Origin: Mycocentrospora acerina | Taxonomy: Eukaryota; Ascomycota; Dothideomycetes; Pleosporales | DNA: 64,000 nucleotides | Reading direction: 5' to 3' | Assembly (NCBI GenBank): GCA_022701365.1 | Contig: JAKUHH010000030.1 | Span: 435,107-499,106 of the forward strand | Shown: in pieces, positions 11,553 through 22,944 of the stretch | Layout: each line of letters starts with the position of its first letter | Numbering within the stretch: position 1 is the stretch's first letter | Program-made: the position numbers and the translations under genes | The notes under the pieces: generated by a model | What the model was told of the DNA's origin: nothing | The model's input: only the letters and a program-made list of their open reading frames with translations | The model's database searches: none

Positions 11553-13011
11553 GCCTCGCAGGCCCGAGGCCAAGCGTTTTGTTCGGTTGGTATTGCGGCG
11601 TCTCCTGTTGCTTTGCTAGTGGCTACCCGGATCTAATACTCCTCTTCTTGATATCCTCTGGAGGATCATATGTCTACACTATTGACTCTCCCTGTACAAA
11701 TCTACGATATCTCCTTCGACATGTTGGGTATACCATCTGGTCCTGCGACGGCGTTGCACTATAGCGAAAACTTTATATCCGGACGGAGCGCTTGGTCTCT
11801 TGTCTTTGAGCTCTTACGCATTCTGGGCGATTTGCACATACGGTGTTTTTGGGTCGCATTCTGATATTGCTATGTTACAGAAATCGGTGTTCTGTAGCGT
11901 TTGCTGTCTTACATTATTGTCACCCGGCTGCCTCTTTCGAGGAGCCATTACAATGGGTAGATTTCTTTTGTGCGGTCGGTTCTCGGTTTCAGCGGTCGGG
12001 TCTATACCATTGGGCGCGCTCTTCAAAGCGGCGGTGTAAAGCGTGTGGGTCGGGTTCTTGGAGCTGGGTGCATATTGTCTGGTTGTTCGTCTCTCTTCGA
12101 CATTGTACGACGCTAGGATGATTCTACGCAGTCATATTTGGCGCTGGTGTTTCCATCTTTGCATTTTCATTTTTCATTGTACGAGGATTTACATGACCCT
12201 GGGTTGGGGGCAGCAGTCTTGCGAATTTCTGGTCGATTTATTCTGGGTTCCTGGGATCCCTCGGGATGCTGGATGTTTTTCCTTACATATGACACGCCTC
12301 TTTGGAGGGCAGTGATTATCTCAAGATATTGAATCGTAACTTATCACTTCAAACCCATGCGTGCAATTCAACGCCTTGTTGTGATTGATTAGTTTTTCGG
12401 TGCGGGGTAACAACAAACACTCGACGCTACTGCGTCAAAACAAGAACAAATCTCACGATTTTTGTGTGCGCGATACTTTTCACAGGAGAATACTCCGCGT
12501 GATGCCTAGCACGTTGTCTGCGCATTCCCACGCGGGGGCCTCGAGGACTTGAATGCAGGTACAGTGTCGACCCACACGCCCACCCTTGCGCCAGGTGGCC
12601 TGTGACACCACGTTGGCAGCCCTCTGGAGACATGCATCCCACAACATGAGGACGTCTCCAGGTGGAGTTTAGACAAGGCAGTGCCTACTGAGGAATTTGC
12701 GCTCCACAATTGGGTCCGTGGGCGCAGTGCGGGTGATGCACTTTGTGATGACGATTATTTGGCAACTACGGTGACGTCATGTAGACGAGTGTTTCCTCGG
12801 TGAGGTAGGGTTAGCTTCTGCTCCGGCTTCAGATCGCTGGCTACCTTTTTCCACGGGCAAAAAGCATCATCCTTTACCTCTTTTATTTCTCACTTAACCT
12901 TGTATCACAATCTCAATTGTATTTTCCAGATATCACAAATAGCTTCTTTACTGCCAATAATCCACACAATCGCCACAACTTAATATACAACACAACACAT
13001 CACACGCAATC
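11553..13011. other. Intergenic region, T/G-rich 3' flank then promoter
   Basis: About 1.46 kb between two plus-strand genes. The first 750 bases are T- and G-rich with small frames in every register and no domain-like sequence, fitting a 3' untranslated region. The last 250 bases should be the promoter of the small mitochondrial gene and contain a perfect CRE/ATF palindrome, listed separately. Confidence 0.5.
12772..12779. promoter_or_regulatory. Perfect CRE/ATF-type palindrome TGACGTCA
   Basis: The eight-base palindrome TGACGTCA sits about 230 bases upstream of the start codon at 13012. This is the consensus bound by CREB/ATF bZIP factors (Atf1/AtfA in fungi, downstream of stress MAP kinases). 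Occupancy is inferred, not shown. Confidence 0.5.
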
Positions 13012-13483
13012 ATGTCTGCTATCCGTTCTCTCGCGTCCCGTCGCGCACCATTTGTCTCGTATGGCATTGCACAACGCGCGGCATTTCACCAGTCCACAAC
13101 ACGCTTTGCGGGCAAGGAGTCGACTCTGCGTATGTCCCTACCTGCACCCAGATCTGCGTTATGTTATTCCATGGGCTTACAATTGTGTAGACAGCGAAGG
13201 CCGCGAAGCAGAGGTCCAGAACCTCAAGCAAGATCAACTGAAGAAGCAGAAGGAGGGCAAGGGACACTGGGAGGAGGGGCTTGCGAGTGACAGCGAGAGC
13301 ATCGTAAGTTTGACATTCACGGGTGTGGAGTTTAGAGATAGGGGAAAGAGAAGTGCTAGGTTTGTAGAACGTATGCTAACTCTCATGTAGCTCAAGGCGG
13401 ATCGAAACGAGACCAATGTCTCATCTGACGAGCACATCAAGAAGCTGCAAGAGGAGACTGCGAAGGTTGCTAGTAAGAAATAA
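13012..13483 (+). CDS. Small conserved fungal protein with mitochondrial presequence
   Basis: Three exons, 13012-13129, 13191-13303 and 13391-13483, give about 107 residues. The first 35 residues are rich in Arg, Ser and Ala and lack acidic residues (MSAIRSLASRRAPFVSYG), a typical matrix-targeting presequence. The rest is very hydrophilic and helical (NLKQDQLKKQKEGKGHW), ending in Lys-rich sequence. No catalytic motif or membrane segment is seen. Function unknown. It resembles a short fungal mitochondrial protein family, not ATPase inhibitor IF1, whose inhibitory motif is absent. Splice joins are in frame and use GTATGT/GTAAGT donors and TAG acceptors. A CRE-type site lies upstream. Confidence 0.8.
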
Positions 13484-15599
13484 AGAACTGCAACATCTTC
13501 CGTCTGGGGTGATAAAAGTATAAGCAATATGGGACGAGGAGAAATTACGGGTTCTTGATAATTTTGATGGACCAGCATGAGATCTAAGAGTACCAGAGGT
13601 CATGACAAAAGCTTTTAAAAAGAAGTTGACGAATATAAACAAAATCAACCCACTTGCATAATTCTTTTCCACATTTCCACACTGAGGGCTTATTGCTACT
13701 CGTCTGTTCTGTAGTATTTGGCCTTCGAATCACTTGTCTAGACCCATCGTCATAATCACGTCAAGCCCTTCTCCACAAAGAGCTAAACCCCCACCCCCTC
13801 TCCCTTCCCCACCCGGCGCAGTTGCCAAAAACGCTCAATATGCATGCCATCACGTCACAAACTAAGAAGATACGATATTTGTTGCCGTAAGCAGCATGTA
13901 TACATACACAGCCACAGTCTGGGCCGGGGCATGTATTGAGAAGATTTCTGTCTGAATATTGCAATCTTGAGAATATTCACACATGCCGAAAATACACTCT
14001 TCTTGGAAGACATGCATCGGCTAGTCCCAGCTCCTGTAAAAAAATTCTACCAACCTCTAGAAGGCTTGTGTGTTTGGAAAGACCAAGCAAACAAACTAGA
14101 GTCGCTATACATCTTCATTCCTTCTTCTCTCTCTCTCTCTCTCACAGCACTCCACACCCCCCTCTAGACCAGACCCTCGGATCATCACCCACCAATCCCA
14201 ATTGCAATTTTCACCATCTCATTTTATTCCGATGCAACTGATGAAAAAAAAATTGAATAAACGAAAAAAAAGAGTCTCCATGATTCCTTTTACTCCTTTC
14301 CCCAACCCCGCAGTATCCCAACAAAAAAAAGATGCATCTAGACTCATTTCCTCCAGCCGGACATTGTGTGAAGTAGCGGAGAGAAAAAAAAAGGCTTTGT
14401 AAACTGTGGTTCGTTGCGCTCGTGTTTTCTCGTGTAATTCGTGTTGGGGGGAATGATGAACGCATGGGGAGTATGGGGATCGGCGGGCGCTAGGAAGGGG
14501 TTGGGGAGGGAGGGAGGGATGTGTGTTGCGGGAATAAAAAAGGGTAGTTTTCTGTGGGAGGAGGGTTGTGGGGTTATGGGTGGGGTAGGAAAGGGAGGGA
14601 ATGGAAGGTTGTGAGGAGGAGGTACAACGTTTTGTTTGTATGTGTTTTTCTTAATTGAAGGAGTAATAGTGGAAGAGTTGAATGTGTATACATGGGTGAG
14701 TGTAGGAAGGAAACTGGGGGAAGAAGAAGAAGAAGAAGAAGAAGAAGAAGAAGAAGAAGAAGAAGAAGAAGAAGAAGAAGAAGAAGAAGAAGAAGAAGAA
14801 GAAGAAGAAGAAGGTATGCTTCACAGCTACAAAGTCGTAGCACATCACCGCTCTCTTTTTAACATGAACACATTCACATGAAGAAAACATCAAAAGGTAT
14901 AGAAATCTAAAGAAGGTATGTAGATAGGTAACTTCAGCATGAACTTGGAGACTCGAACGATGTTTCACTGCCAACATCTTATTCTAAATTATCGAGGCGC
15001 ACCAAACACTAGGCATCCTTGTGTGCTTTGTCTGAGCCTTGCTTTCCAACAGGTCGCCTTCAGTAAACAACCCAACTCAATTCACTGGTGATGATATAAC
15101 CATCAATAGCAACATGGATGGCCTACCCCGCGAGAGAATCAACACGGTTAGGAACCTCAGGGGTACAGTAATCTTCAAGTATGACTATATTCATATGGGT
15201 AAGTAGTGAGCGATGCTTTATGGCAAACAGACGTTCAGGCTACAAGTATGGATGGCGTTGTTCGTGCTGTTAAGCATTCGAGTAACTCTCTGTTTATGGA
15301 CCAGGAGCATGGTCTGAGAAGTAAATGACGGCAGTATTGTGTATTCAATCAGGAAGCTAGTTGAATTTTTTGAGCTCAAGCCAGGAGAGACATCTTGGCC
15401 GCCAATCCAGGATTGAATTGTTTCCAAGGTAGGCCTAAACAGTTCTTGAGAGAAAAAATTTCACCTAGTTGATTTACAAAATGTGAGTGTTGAAGTTGTA
15501 ACTAACCAGTTGAAATTCTTGTCCATGTAAGTAGCAACTCAAGAGTTTAAGATTTTTTTGGTCGCTAAAAAGAATTTACGACATAAACCAAGTAACGTG
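13484..15599. other. Intergenic region with no supported gene
   Basis: About 2.1 kb between a plus-strand and a minus-strand 3' end. It contains A-rich runs (14243-14390), a G-rich stretch (14440-14620), the AAG microsatellite and an AT-rich end near 15440-15600. Glu-, Phe- or Leu-rich frames at 14570-14980 are translations of the AAG repeat and are not taken as genes. Confidence 0.5.
14721..14813. repeat. (AAG)31 trinucleotide microsatellite
   Basis: Uninterrupted AAG/GAA repeat of about 93 bases. One strand is pure purine, so the tract could form triplex DNA. It lies outside recognised genes and should be length-variable between strains. Confidence 0.95.
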
Positions 15600-16628
15600 T
15601 TATAAATTCGCTTGCTCCTTCTCCTTCTCCTTCTCCTCATACGCTGCCATTGCAATCTCAGCCTTCTCCTGCATCCGCTGCATACCCACGCCAACCGCCG
15701 CCTTGAGGCCTTCACTCATCGCAATCGCCACCTGCTTCATCATCACCATGGTATCCCCACCAGCAAACACGCCCCGAACACTCGTCTCATTGAATATCGG
15801 ATTCACAATCTTGACTTGCCCGCCTATTGCGGGATCCACCGTCTCAAGACCGAGCTGGTCGATGAGGTGTTGGGCGCGATTCACACAAACAGGCCTGTGG
15901 ACAAGGAAGCCAAGCGTAGACGGCTCGCCCGTCTCAAATTCGATTGTGACGCCGTCCGTGTGAGATGGCCCATTGTTAACCAGTCGAGTGATTTTACGCT
16001 CGTCGATTTGCGCTCCAAAAGCCTTGGCCATCTTGAGGGCGTTTTGTATGGGCTCACTTGTTGGAAGTGGCCCGTTGCTGAAGATTGTGATGCGTGAGTC
16101 GAATGAGGTGGCCATCTGAACGAGATGCACGTATGCTGGGTTTTCAAAGGATAGAATACCGATTGGTGTGCCGCGCTGTTCGTATCCGTCGCAACCAAGA
16201 CACTGGTAGATGTGCGCAGGCCAGTTTTCTCTATATCCAGCGATATCAGGAAGAATGTCTTTTGACCCGGTTGCTAGGATCAGCTTTCTCCCCTGATATG
16301 TTCGGCCGTTGCTGTCTTGGACTTCAAAGCCATCGTACTGCTCTTGTCCGATGCTCTTCTTGGTCGCGTGCGTGATGGTAGACTGCTGAAACCAAATAGT
16401 TTCGTATCGAGTTTCTATCTGTTGTCTTGCTATCCGGCGGAAATCCGAGGGGTCGTGATGATCCCGCGACGCTACAGTGTGCATGTGGCTGATTCCCTCG
16501 TTGCGGTACTCTTGTGAATCGAAGACTAGGGCTGTGATTCGGGTACGAGCTAATGTAAGTGCGGCATTTAGACCCGCTGGCCCAGCACCAATGATTAAGG
16601 CGTCGAAGATTTGTGGGCGAATAGTCAT
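15600..16628 (-). CDS. FAD-dependent pyridine-nucleotide-disulfide oxidoreductase, GliT/thioredoxin-reductase-like
   Basis: Intronless, 342 residues. The N-terminal dinucleotide-binding motif is GAGPAG (14-19), a second glycine-rich region follows the ATG motif (ATGSKD, 119-124), and FAGGDTM near the C-terminus is the FAD-contacting motif of the family. A redox-active CxxC is present as C143-L-G-C146 (YQCLGCDGYE), at the place where GliT-type proteins carry theirs. The length fits the low-molecular-weight thioredoxin reductase fold (GliT about 334 residues). GliT-type enzymes use O2 to oxidise dithiols, for example in epipolythiodioxopiperazine synthesis and self-protection. No non-ribosomal synthetase or other biosynthetic gene is nearby, so the role may be general dithiol or thioredoxin-like chemistry. 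The C-terminus is Glu/Lys-rich (EEKEKEKEQ). Confidence 0.87.
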   Translation of the reverse strand: MTIRPQIFDALIIGAGPAGLNAALTLARTRITALVFDSQEYRNEGISHMHTVASRDHHDPSDFRRIARQQIETRYETIWFQQSTITHATKKSIGQEQYDGFEVQDSNGRTYQGRKLILATGSKDILPDIAGYRENWPAHIYQCLGCDGYEQRGTPIGILSFENPAYVHLVQMATSFDSRITIFSNGPLPTSEPIQNALKMAKAFGAQIDERKITRLVNNGPSHTDGVTIEFETGEPSTLGFLVHRPVCVNRAQHLIDQLGLETVDPAIGGQVKIVNPIFNETSVRGVFAGGDTMVMMKQVAIAMSEGLKAAVGVGMQRMQEKAEIAMAAYEEKEKEKEQANL

Positions 16629-17696
16629 GGTGGTGTTGTTTGATACAATGTTGTTATATAATTATTGGACTCTCAAGGCGATCGATATAAAATTCGTAAC
16701 AGTGTAAAACGTATCATTTTATACTCCCTCACTGATAATACTGCGGAAGCCGAAAAGATTCCAAAGCGAGGTTTCCCTCAAGCCATAATGTCTCCCGGTG
16801 ACTTCATGGGTACAAAGTCGCCGACTGACCTATTGGCTGGGGCTGTTAGCGTGAAATTTGTAGAGAGATGAAAAGTCTCCGAGGATGACGGGTTAACCAC
16901 GGGGACAATTAGTCAATGATGTCAAGTGACTCGTTACAGTCAGAAACACATCAGCACCGTTGTTCTCTCGAATTACATTGCTAGTGAACGCGTGGGTTTT
17001 GTCAGCACATTGTGGTGATATTGCGCTTCATCGTAGCATGGTGAACTACCCAGCAGGGCGGAGACTATTATCAAACAGTGTTTGATACGTTGTAGATGCA
17101 ACGTGAGAAACTAGCCAAATAATCACAACACTGAGTCTCTAAGGTGTGGTGACAAAATACCAAAGTCGCTGAGAATTTAGGCCTGGATTGTGTTCTCATT
17201 TGCATGTTGCTCCGCGACGGGCCTCTTCTTGCACTCTGTCTGTAGGCGCATGTGAATTCACAGTTAGACAAGTAGCGATTATTTTCAATCCTCGGTAGCT
17301 CATTTCAACTGAATTATCTTTTACTAATGCTTTGCTTACACGCATACAATGAGCTGGAGATTTCGTAACTGGATGAAAGTGTGAGTAGATCGTCTTGGCA
17401 TAAATGAAGAAGATACCCTCAACTGGGAAGATTCCAAATCGCAAATATATCCGCAGCGTAATCTTTACACAGGTTTGACGGAAGAAGAGTCATGATTAAG
17501 TTCAAAGATATTGAAGGGTATTAAATTTTATATTTGAGAGTTGCTGACCCATTGTACAGGTCAGCAGGTTTAGACGAAAGTGATAGGTTCGTCCAAACAA
17601 CTACTCCGTCCATGACATCCCAAATGCAAATCTTTGTCTAGCCATGATTCATAAACTGCCCACTAGACTCCTGCACCTATGTTACAAACAACACGC
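16629..17696. other. Intergenic region, promoter of the GliT-like gene and 3' flank of ACL2
   Basis: About 1.07 kb, moderately AT-rich, with no supported gene. Small frames on both strands show no domain. The promoter of the oxidoreductase should be at its left end. Confidence 0.5.
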
Positions 17697-19595
17697 TTAA
17701 CCAGAAAATTCCTTCACATCGGTAGTCTTGCCAGGGATGAGCGCCAAAGGCACGATACCTGAGACATGCATCTCAGGGCCGTACACGTGCATGTCAAGAC
17801 CAAGCTCCTGGCCGACATTCTTGATGTTCTTGAGACCTTCCTGGTAGTTGGGACCAGCACGACGGATCCAGATCTGGACCTTGTGCTCGACGAGCTGAGG
17901 AGCGACCTCCCTCAGGGCACGGATGACACCCTTGAAGGTAGAGGCGACGTTGGTGAAGTTGGCAATACCACCACCGATGAACAGAACCTTGCCCTCCTCG
18001 TGCTGGGGAGCGCGGAGCATGAGGTCAAGGACTGTTCGGGCGTAGTGGAAGGTCTGTGTCTCAGTGGGAGCACCAGAGTACTCACCGTAGTTGGCGAGCT
18101 CACTGGCGAAACCAGCAGAGGCAATGGCATCGGCGTAGACGACGGAAGCACCACCACCGGCAACAAGAGTCCAGACACGACCAGTCGCGTTAAGGATAGT
18201 CAGCTTGAGGGAAGCACCGGTCTTAGCATCCATCTCAGCGATGTATGCCTCCTCCTTACTCATCTCACGACCAAAGGGAGCAGGGAACTCCATTGGTGGG
18301 CCGACATCGACAGTGGTCTTAGCATCCTTGGTAGGGGCAACTGGTATGCCGAGAGCAGTGGCGCTGCGAGCGATAGCCCACTTTGCACCGCACTCGAACT
18401 CAGCAGTCTGGTCAAGCTTGGCAGCAAGATCCAGGAAGTAGACCTCTGCCGAGGTGGCCTCAGCGTTGGGAACGACAACAAGAGGGTTGATCTCGAGGTA
18501 TCTTGAGCACACATTAGTAGGTGTTTCTTTATGCAAAGGAAGGAAGAGCTCACGTGAACTGGCAATCGACGTAGACGGCGTATAACCTTGAGATGAAGTC
18601 GACAAGGACGTTGTGCACACCCTGGGGGACCTTCTTCAACAGGGTAGAAGCGATCTCCTCATTGGAGGGGTATTCCTTGAGGTCGACAGGGATGAGAAGC
18701 TTCTCAGCCTTCTCGTCGACATCACCGACATCGACACCACCCTCGTGGGTGAAGAGAATCCAATCACCCTAAGCGGAGAAATTAGTAATGCGATCGGTCG
18801 GGATGTGGAGGAGAGCCGCAACACCAGACGAGTGAACAATGCAGGTACAAAAGCCAGGAACGCACGCCCAACGACATGTGAAAATGGACGTGCGTATCGC
18901 AAAGGAGCGGGTGCCTCCCAGAAGTGGGTCGCAATGGTTTCCCTTCGTCCGGCCGGCCGTCAAACAAAACCAGGCAGTGCGCCCGTGTACTTTGAACAGG
19001 CTTCTGCTTCCGCCTCCCACTGCCAAATTTCGACCACACCACAGAATGCCGACAAAAATGCCGACTGCGGGCTCAGGCCTGTGCACAGGAGACTCTTCGC
19101 CAGAAACGAGGAAAAAACATTGAACGAGGGAAAAATAAAAATCAATCGACGTACCTCTCGGACAGAGTTGATGTTAATGTAGTACTCGGTATCCTGGGGA
19201 TGGGGAACGAAGGGCTCGACCAAGAACTGCCTCAGGACACCGTCGACAGTCTCGACCGTTACGGGCTTGCCTGCCCTCGCCTCGATCCACTCGCGAGCCT
19301 CGGCCCATGGCTTGTTGAGAGCCAGGAGGCCGCTCTTGCCTCGCCTCTTGATCAATTGATCTGGCTTGGCAACGAACTTTGAACCGGGAACCAGCAGCCA
19401 CGGGTATGTGACCTCTGCCTGGTCGAGCACGCCCTTGACGTCAGCATCGGCTGCAAAGTACAGCGAGGCGAGCTTGGAAGGCGGGTTGTGTGTGGAAGAT
19501 GCGGGCAGAGGGGTAGGCTTGATGACTGGGGCGCGAGTGAGGTGGTAGTTGAGGATGGCCTTGCCATCAGCCTCGAGGATTGCTTTGGCAGACAT
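17697..19595 (-). CDS. ACL2: ATP-citrate lyase subunit 2 (ATP-grasp/CoA-ligase-type subunit)
   Basis: Three exons, 19595-19155, 18768-18554 and 18501-17697, encode about 486 residues, matching the N-terminal half of animal ATP-citrate lyase. Exon 1 carries the ATP-grasp start (KAILNYHL, then KFVAKPDQLIKRRGKSGLL). The exon 2/3 join gives QFTYLEINPLVV, the ATP-grasp metal/phosphate motif. Exon 3 has TLVAGGGASVVYADAIA and LFIGGGIANFTNVA, the succinyl-CoA-synthetase-like citrate-binding part. With ACL1 it forms the cytosolic enzyme making acetyl-CoA and oxaloacetate from citrate, ATP and CoA, feeding lipid, polyketide and histone acetylation. Intron 1 is about 386 nt, long for this window. Divergent from ACL1. 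Confidence 0.96.
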
Positions 19596-20727
19596 TTTGG
19601 AGAATGGTCAAGCTGTGGGTGGTGAGTGAGAAGGGGAGCGCGTGCAAATGGCGGGGAGCAAAAGAGATATTGCAAAGGCAGGTGCGGCGGAAAGAGGAAG
19701 GAGGGTTGCAGAGGGTTGCAGAGGGTTGCAGAGGGAGTGGTGTCAATATCCGACAGTAAGTCCGACGATATTGCAGCGGGGTTGTTTATGTGCAAGTCCG
19801 GAAAGCGAAACAGGTCGGAGTGCAGAGAGGGCCGAGGGGAAGGAGGAAGTCGCGAGAAGCACCCCAGATTGCTGAGACGTACCTATATGTCGTTGAGAAC
19901 GGGGCGCAGGGCTGCCAGAAAATGATGAGGAATGAAGAGCGAGGGGTTGAGGATGGGTCGTGTCAGACAGCTGCCGAAGGGGTGTTGCGGGCGGGCGGTC
20001 TGCTGTTTTTTCTGCGTTGAGCTTGGTGTCCAGGGTTGAGGATGCGCAGCGCAGGCTAAGAGTCCGACCGCCCCACCACTAGCCCCAACAATGGTCGGAC
20101 ACATCTCAGGGCGCATTGGGCAGGGGTCGGTGGCCTGTGGCAGCTCGCAAGCATGACCGCAAGCCAGCACAAGCAACGGGGGCCCGACGCGAGCGGCACC
20201 GCCAGCTGCCACGGCTGGCCAGGGCACAGCTGCAGCGCCAGCACCACGACCAGCGCCGCGCCCGTTCCCCGAGACACAATCTCGCGCTGCCACACGCTCG
20301 GCTCCCCGTCACCGCCCGGACATTAGGCTTAGTGCCGCGCGCCCCAACAGAGCAGGGGCCCGACCAGCGCCCGCCGAGACAGGCACTGAACTTTCCGACA
20401 AGATCCTCTTCGCAACCTTCTCCTCATTCATCCAAGCACCAGCTCTGCTCTGCGCCCGCAACGCTACCCATAAGGTAAGCCCCTTCTCTCGCTCCTGCTC
20501 GCCCCGACCCATCCCACCCGCCGCGACCTCGCGTGCCTGCCCCGTCTTCAGCAGCTTTTTCCCCCTCCATTTTCCACGCTCACGTCAGACCGCCCATTGC
20601 CTCTGGCCAGCGTCTTGTTTGCCCATCCGAGCTGGAACTGACAGCTCTGCGCATATAGCTCTCTGCCCCTCACTCCTCTGCCCTGCTCTGCACCTTCCCC
20701 ACGTCCATTGACGCATCACCGCCCACA
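19596..20727. promoter_or_regulatory. Bidirectional promoter of the ACL2/ACL1 pair
   Basis: 1132 bases between the two start codons. It holds three exact copies of GAGGGTTGCA in tandem (19701-19730) near ACL2. Towards ACL1 it is GC-rich with C/T-rich leader sequence. A GGTAAGCCC near 20470 could be the donor of a 5'-UTR intron of ACL1, but I could not fix its acceptor. The divergent arrangement of the two subunit genes is common in filamentous ascomycetes and suggests co-regulation. Confidence 0.7.
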
Positions 20728-22944
20728 ATGGCCTCCGCCGCGCCCGCCAACGGGAGCAACCCCTCCACCGAGGGCCTCTCTGCCAACGACAACATCCGTC
20801 GCTTTGCAGCTCCCAGCAGGCCCCTGAGCCCCCCCGCTGCCCACACACTGTTCCACGACAAGACACGATGCTTCGTCTAGTAAGAGACCACCACCACCGC
20901 CGCTGTGCACCAACTTGGACACTGTCTAACAGAGCACCCGCAGTGGACTGCAGCCCCGTGCCGTCCAGGGCATGCTCGACTTCGACTTCATCTGCAAGCG
21001 CAAGACGCCCTCGGTCGCCGGTATCATCTACACATTCGGTGGCCAGTTTGTGAGCAAAATGTGCGTGCCAAGAGACAAGCTCCGACTCCGCAATTGCAAA
21101 ACTGACGGCTGCTTGCAGGTACTGGGGAACCAGCGAGACGCTGCTGCCCGTCTACCAGTCGGTCGAAAAGGCCATTGCCAAACACACTGATGTCGACACG
21201 GTTGTCAACTTTGCCTCGTCGCGCTCCGTCTACCAGTCCACCATGGAGTTGATGGAGTTCCCCCAGATCAAGTCCATTGCCATCATCGCTGAAGGTGTGC
21301 CTGAGCGAGTAAGTTGGAATTCCATCAACATGCGCCTTCCTTGTCCATGCTGACTGTCGCTAGCGTGCCCGTGAAATCCTGCACGTTGCCCAGAAGAAGG
21401 GCATCACCATTATTGGCCCTGCTACCGTTGGTGGCATCAAGCCCGGCGCGTTCAAGATCGGCAACACTGGTGGCATGATGGACAACATCGTGGCCTCCAA
21501 GCTGTACCGCCCTGGCTCGGTTTCCTACGTCTCCAAGTCCGGTGGCATGTCCAACGAGCTGAACAACATCATCGCAAACACAACAGATGGTGTGCTTGAG
21601 GGTGTTGCCATTGGCGGTGACAGGTACCCTGGAACCACTTTCATCGACCACGTTCTCCGTTACCAGGCCGATCCCGACTGCAAGATCATTGTCCTGCTCG
21701 GTGAGGTTGGTGGTGTTGAGGAATACCGCGTCATTGAGGCTGTCAAGTCTGGCAAGGTCGACAAGCCCATTGTGGCTTGGGCTATTGGTACTGTTGCTGG
21801 CATGCTCAAGACCGAGGTCCAGTTCGGTCACGCCGGTTCGTTCGCCAACTCTCAGCTCGAGACTGCTGCGACCAAGAACAAGACAATGAGGGACGCTGGC
21901 ATCTACGTGCCAGAGACCTTTGAGGAGATGCCCGGCACACTTGCTCAGGTTTACGAGAAGCTCGTCAAGGACGGAACCATCAAGCCCAAGGCTGAGCCTG
22001 GTGTTCCCAAGATCCCCATTGACTACTCGTGGGCACAGGAGCTTGGTCTCATCCGAAAGCCTGCTGCTTTCATTTCCACCATCTCCGACGACCGTGGCCA
22101 GGAGCTGCTGTACGCTGGTATGCCCATCTCTGACGTCTTCAGGGAGGAGATTGGTATCGGTGGCGTCATGTCTCTGCTTTGGTTCCGTCGCCGTCTGCCC
22201 GACTACGCTAGCCGCTTCCTCGAGATGGTGCTCATGTTGACTGCTGATCACGGTCCCGCCGTGTCTGGTGCCATGAACACTATCATCACCACACGTGCTG
22301 GCAAGGATCTCATCAGTGCGCTCGTCTCTGGTCTCCTGACCATTGGTTCGCGATTCGGTGGTGCCCTTGACGGCGCCGCCGAGGAGTTCAGCAAGGCCTT
22401 TGACAAGGGTCTCAGCCCTCGTGACTTTGTCGATTCCATGAGGAAGGAGAACAAGCTGAGTAAGTCATCGGATTTAGTAACAATGTCCCACATTCACTAA
22501 CGCAACATAGTCCCCGGTATTGGCCACAGGATCAAGTCCCGTAACAACCCCGATCTCCGTGTCGAGCTTGTCAAGGAGTACGTCAAGAAGCACTTCCCCA
22601 GCACCAAGTTGCTCGACTATGCTTTGGCTGTCGAGTCAGTCACGACATCTAAGAAGGACAACCTTATTCTTAACGTCGATGGCTGCATCGCTGTCTGCTT
22701 TGTCGACCTTGTCCGCAACAGCGGCTCTTTCACACCCGAGGAGGCTGAGGACTACCTGCGAATGGGTGTCCTTAACGGTCTGTTCGTGCTTGGTCGCAGC
22801 ATTGGTCTGATTGCCCATTTCCTTGACCAGAAGAGGCTGAGGACTGGTCTCTACAGGCATCCTTGGGACGACATTACGTACCTGCTCCCCTCTCTGCAGG
22901 GCGGTGCTCCAGGTTCCGAGGGTCGTGTTGAGGTCAGCCTTTAG
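20728..22944 (+). CDS. ACL1: ATP-citrate lyase subunit 1 (citryl-CoA lyase / phosphohistidine subunit)
   Basis: Five exons, 20728-20879, 20944-21060, 21119-21308, 21364-22459 and 22511-22944, encode about 662 residues, matching the C-terminal half of animal ATP-citrate lyase. After a Ser/Pro-rich start comes the CoA-binding/ligase part (GGQFVSKMYWGTSE, TLLPVYQSVEKAIAKH). The phosphohistidine loop is VQFGHAGSFANS. The C-terminal citrate-synthase-like domain has IPGIGHRIKSRNNPD, created across the last splice. The protein ends with VEVSL. It acts in the cytosol with ACL2. All introns are short with good donors (GTAAGA, GTGCGT, GTAAGT); the first join restores YGLQPRAVQGM, a strong family match. 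Confidence 0.97.

Noticed and set aside
14570..14980. Long Glu, Leu or Phe homopolymer frames
   Set aside because: They are direct translations of the (AAG)31 repeat in different frames.
17766..18506. 246-codon plus-strand frame antisense to ACL2
   Set aside because: Antisense shadow of a highly biased exon; no independent evidence.
21325..22251. 308-codon minus-strand frame antisense to ACL1
   Set aside because: Mirrors strong codon bias of ACL1 exon 4; no domain.
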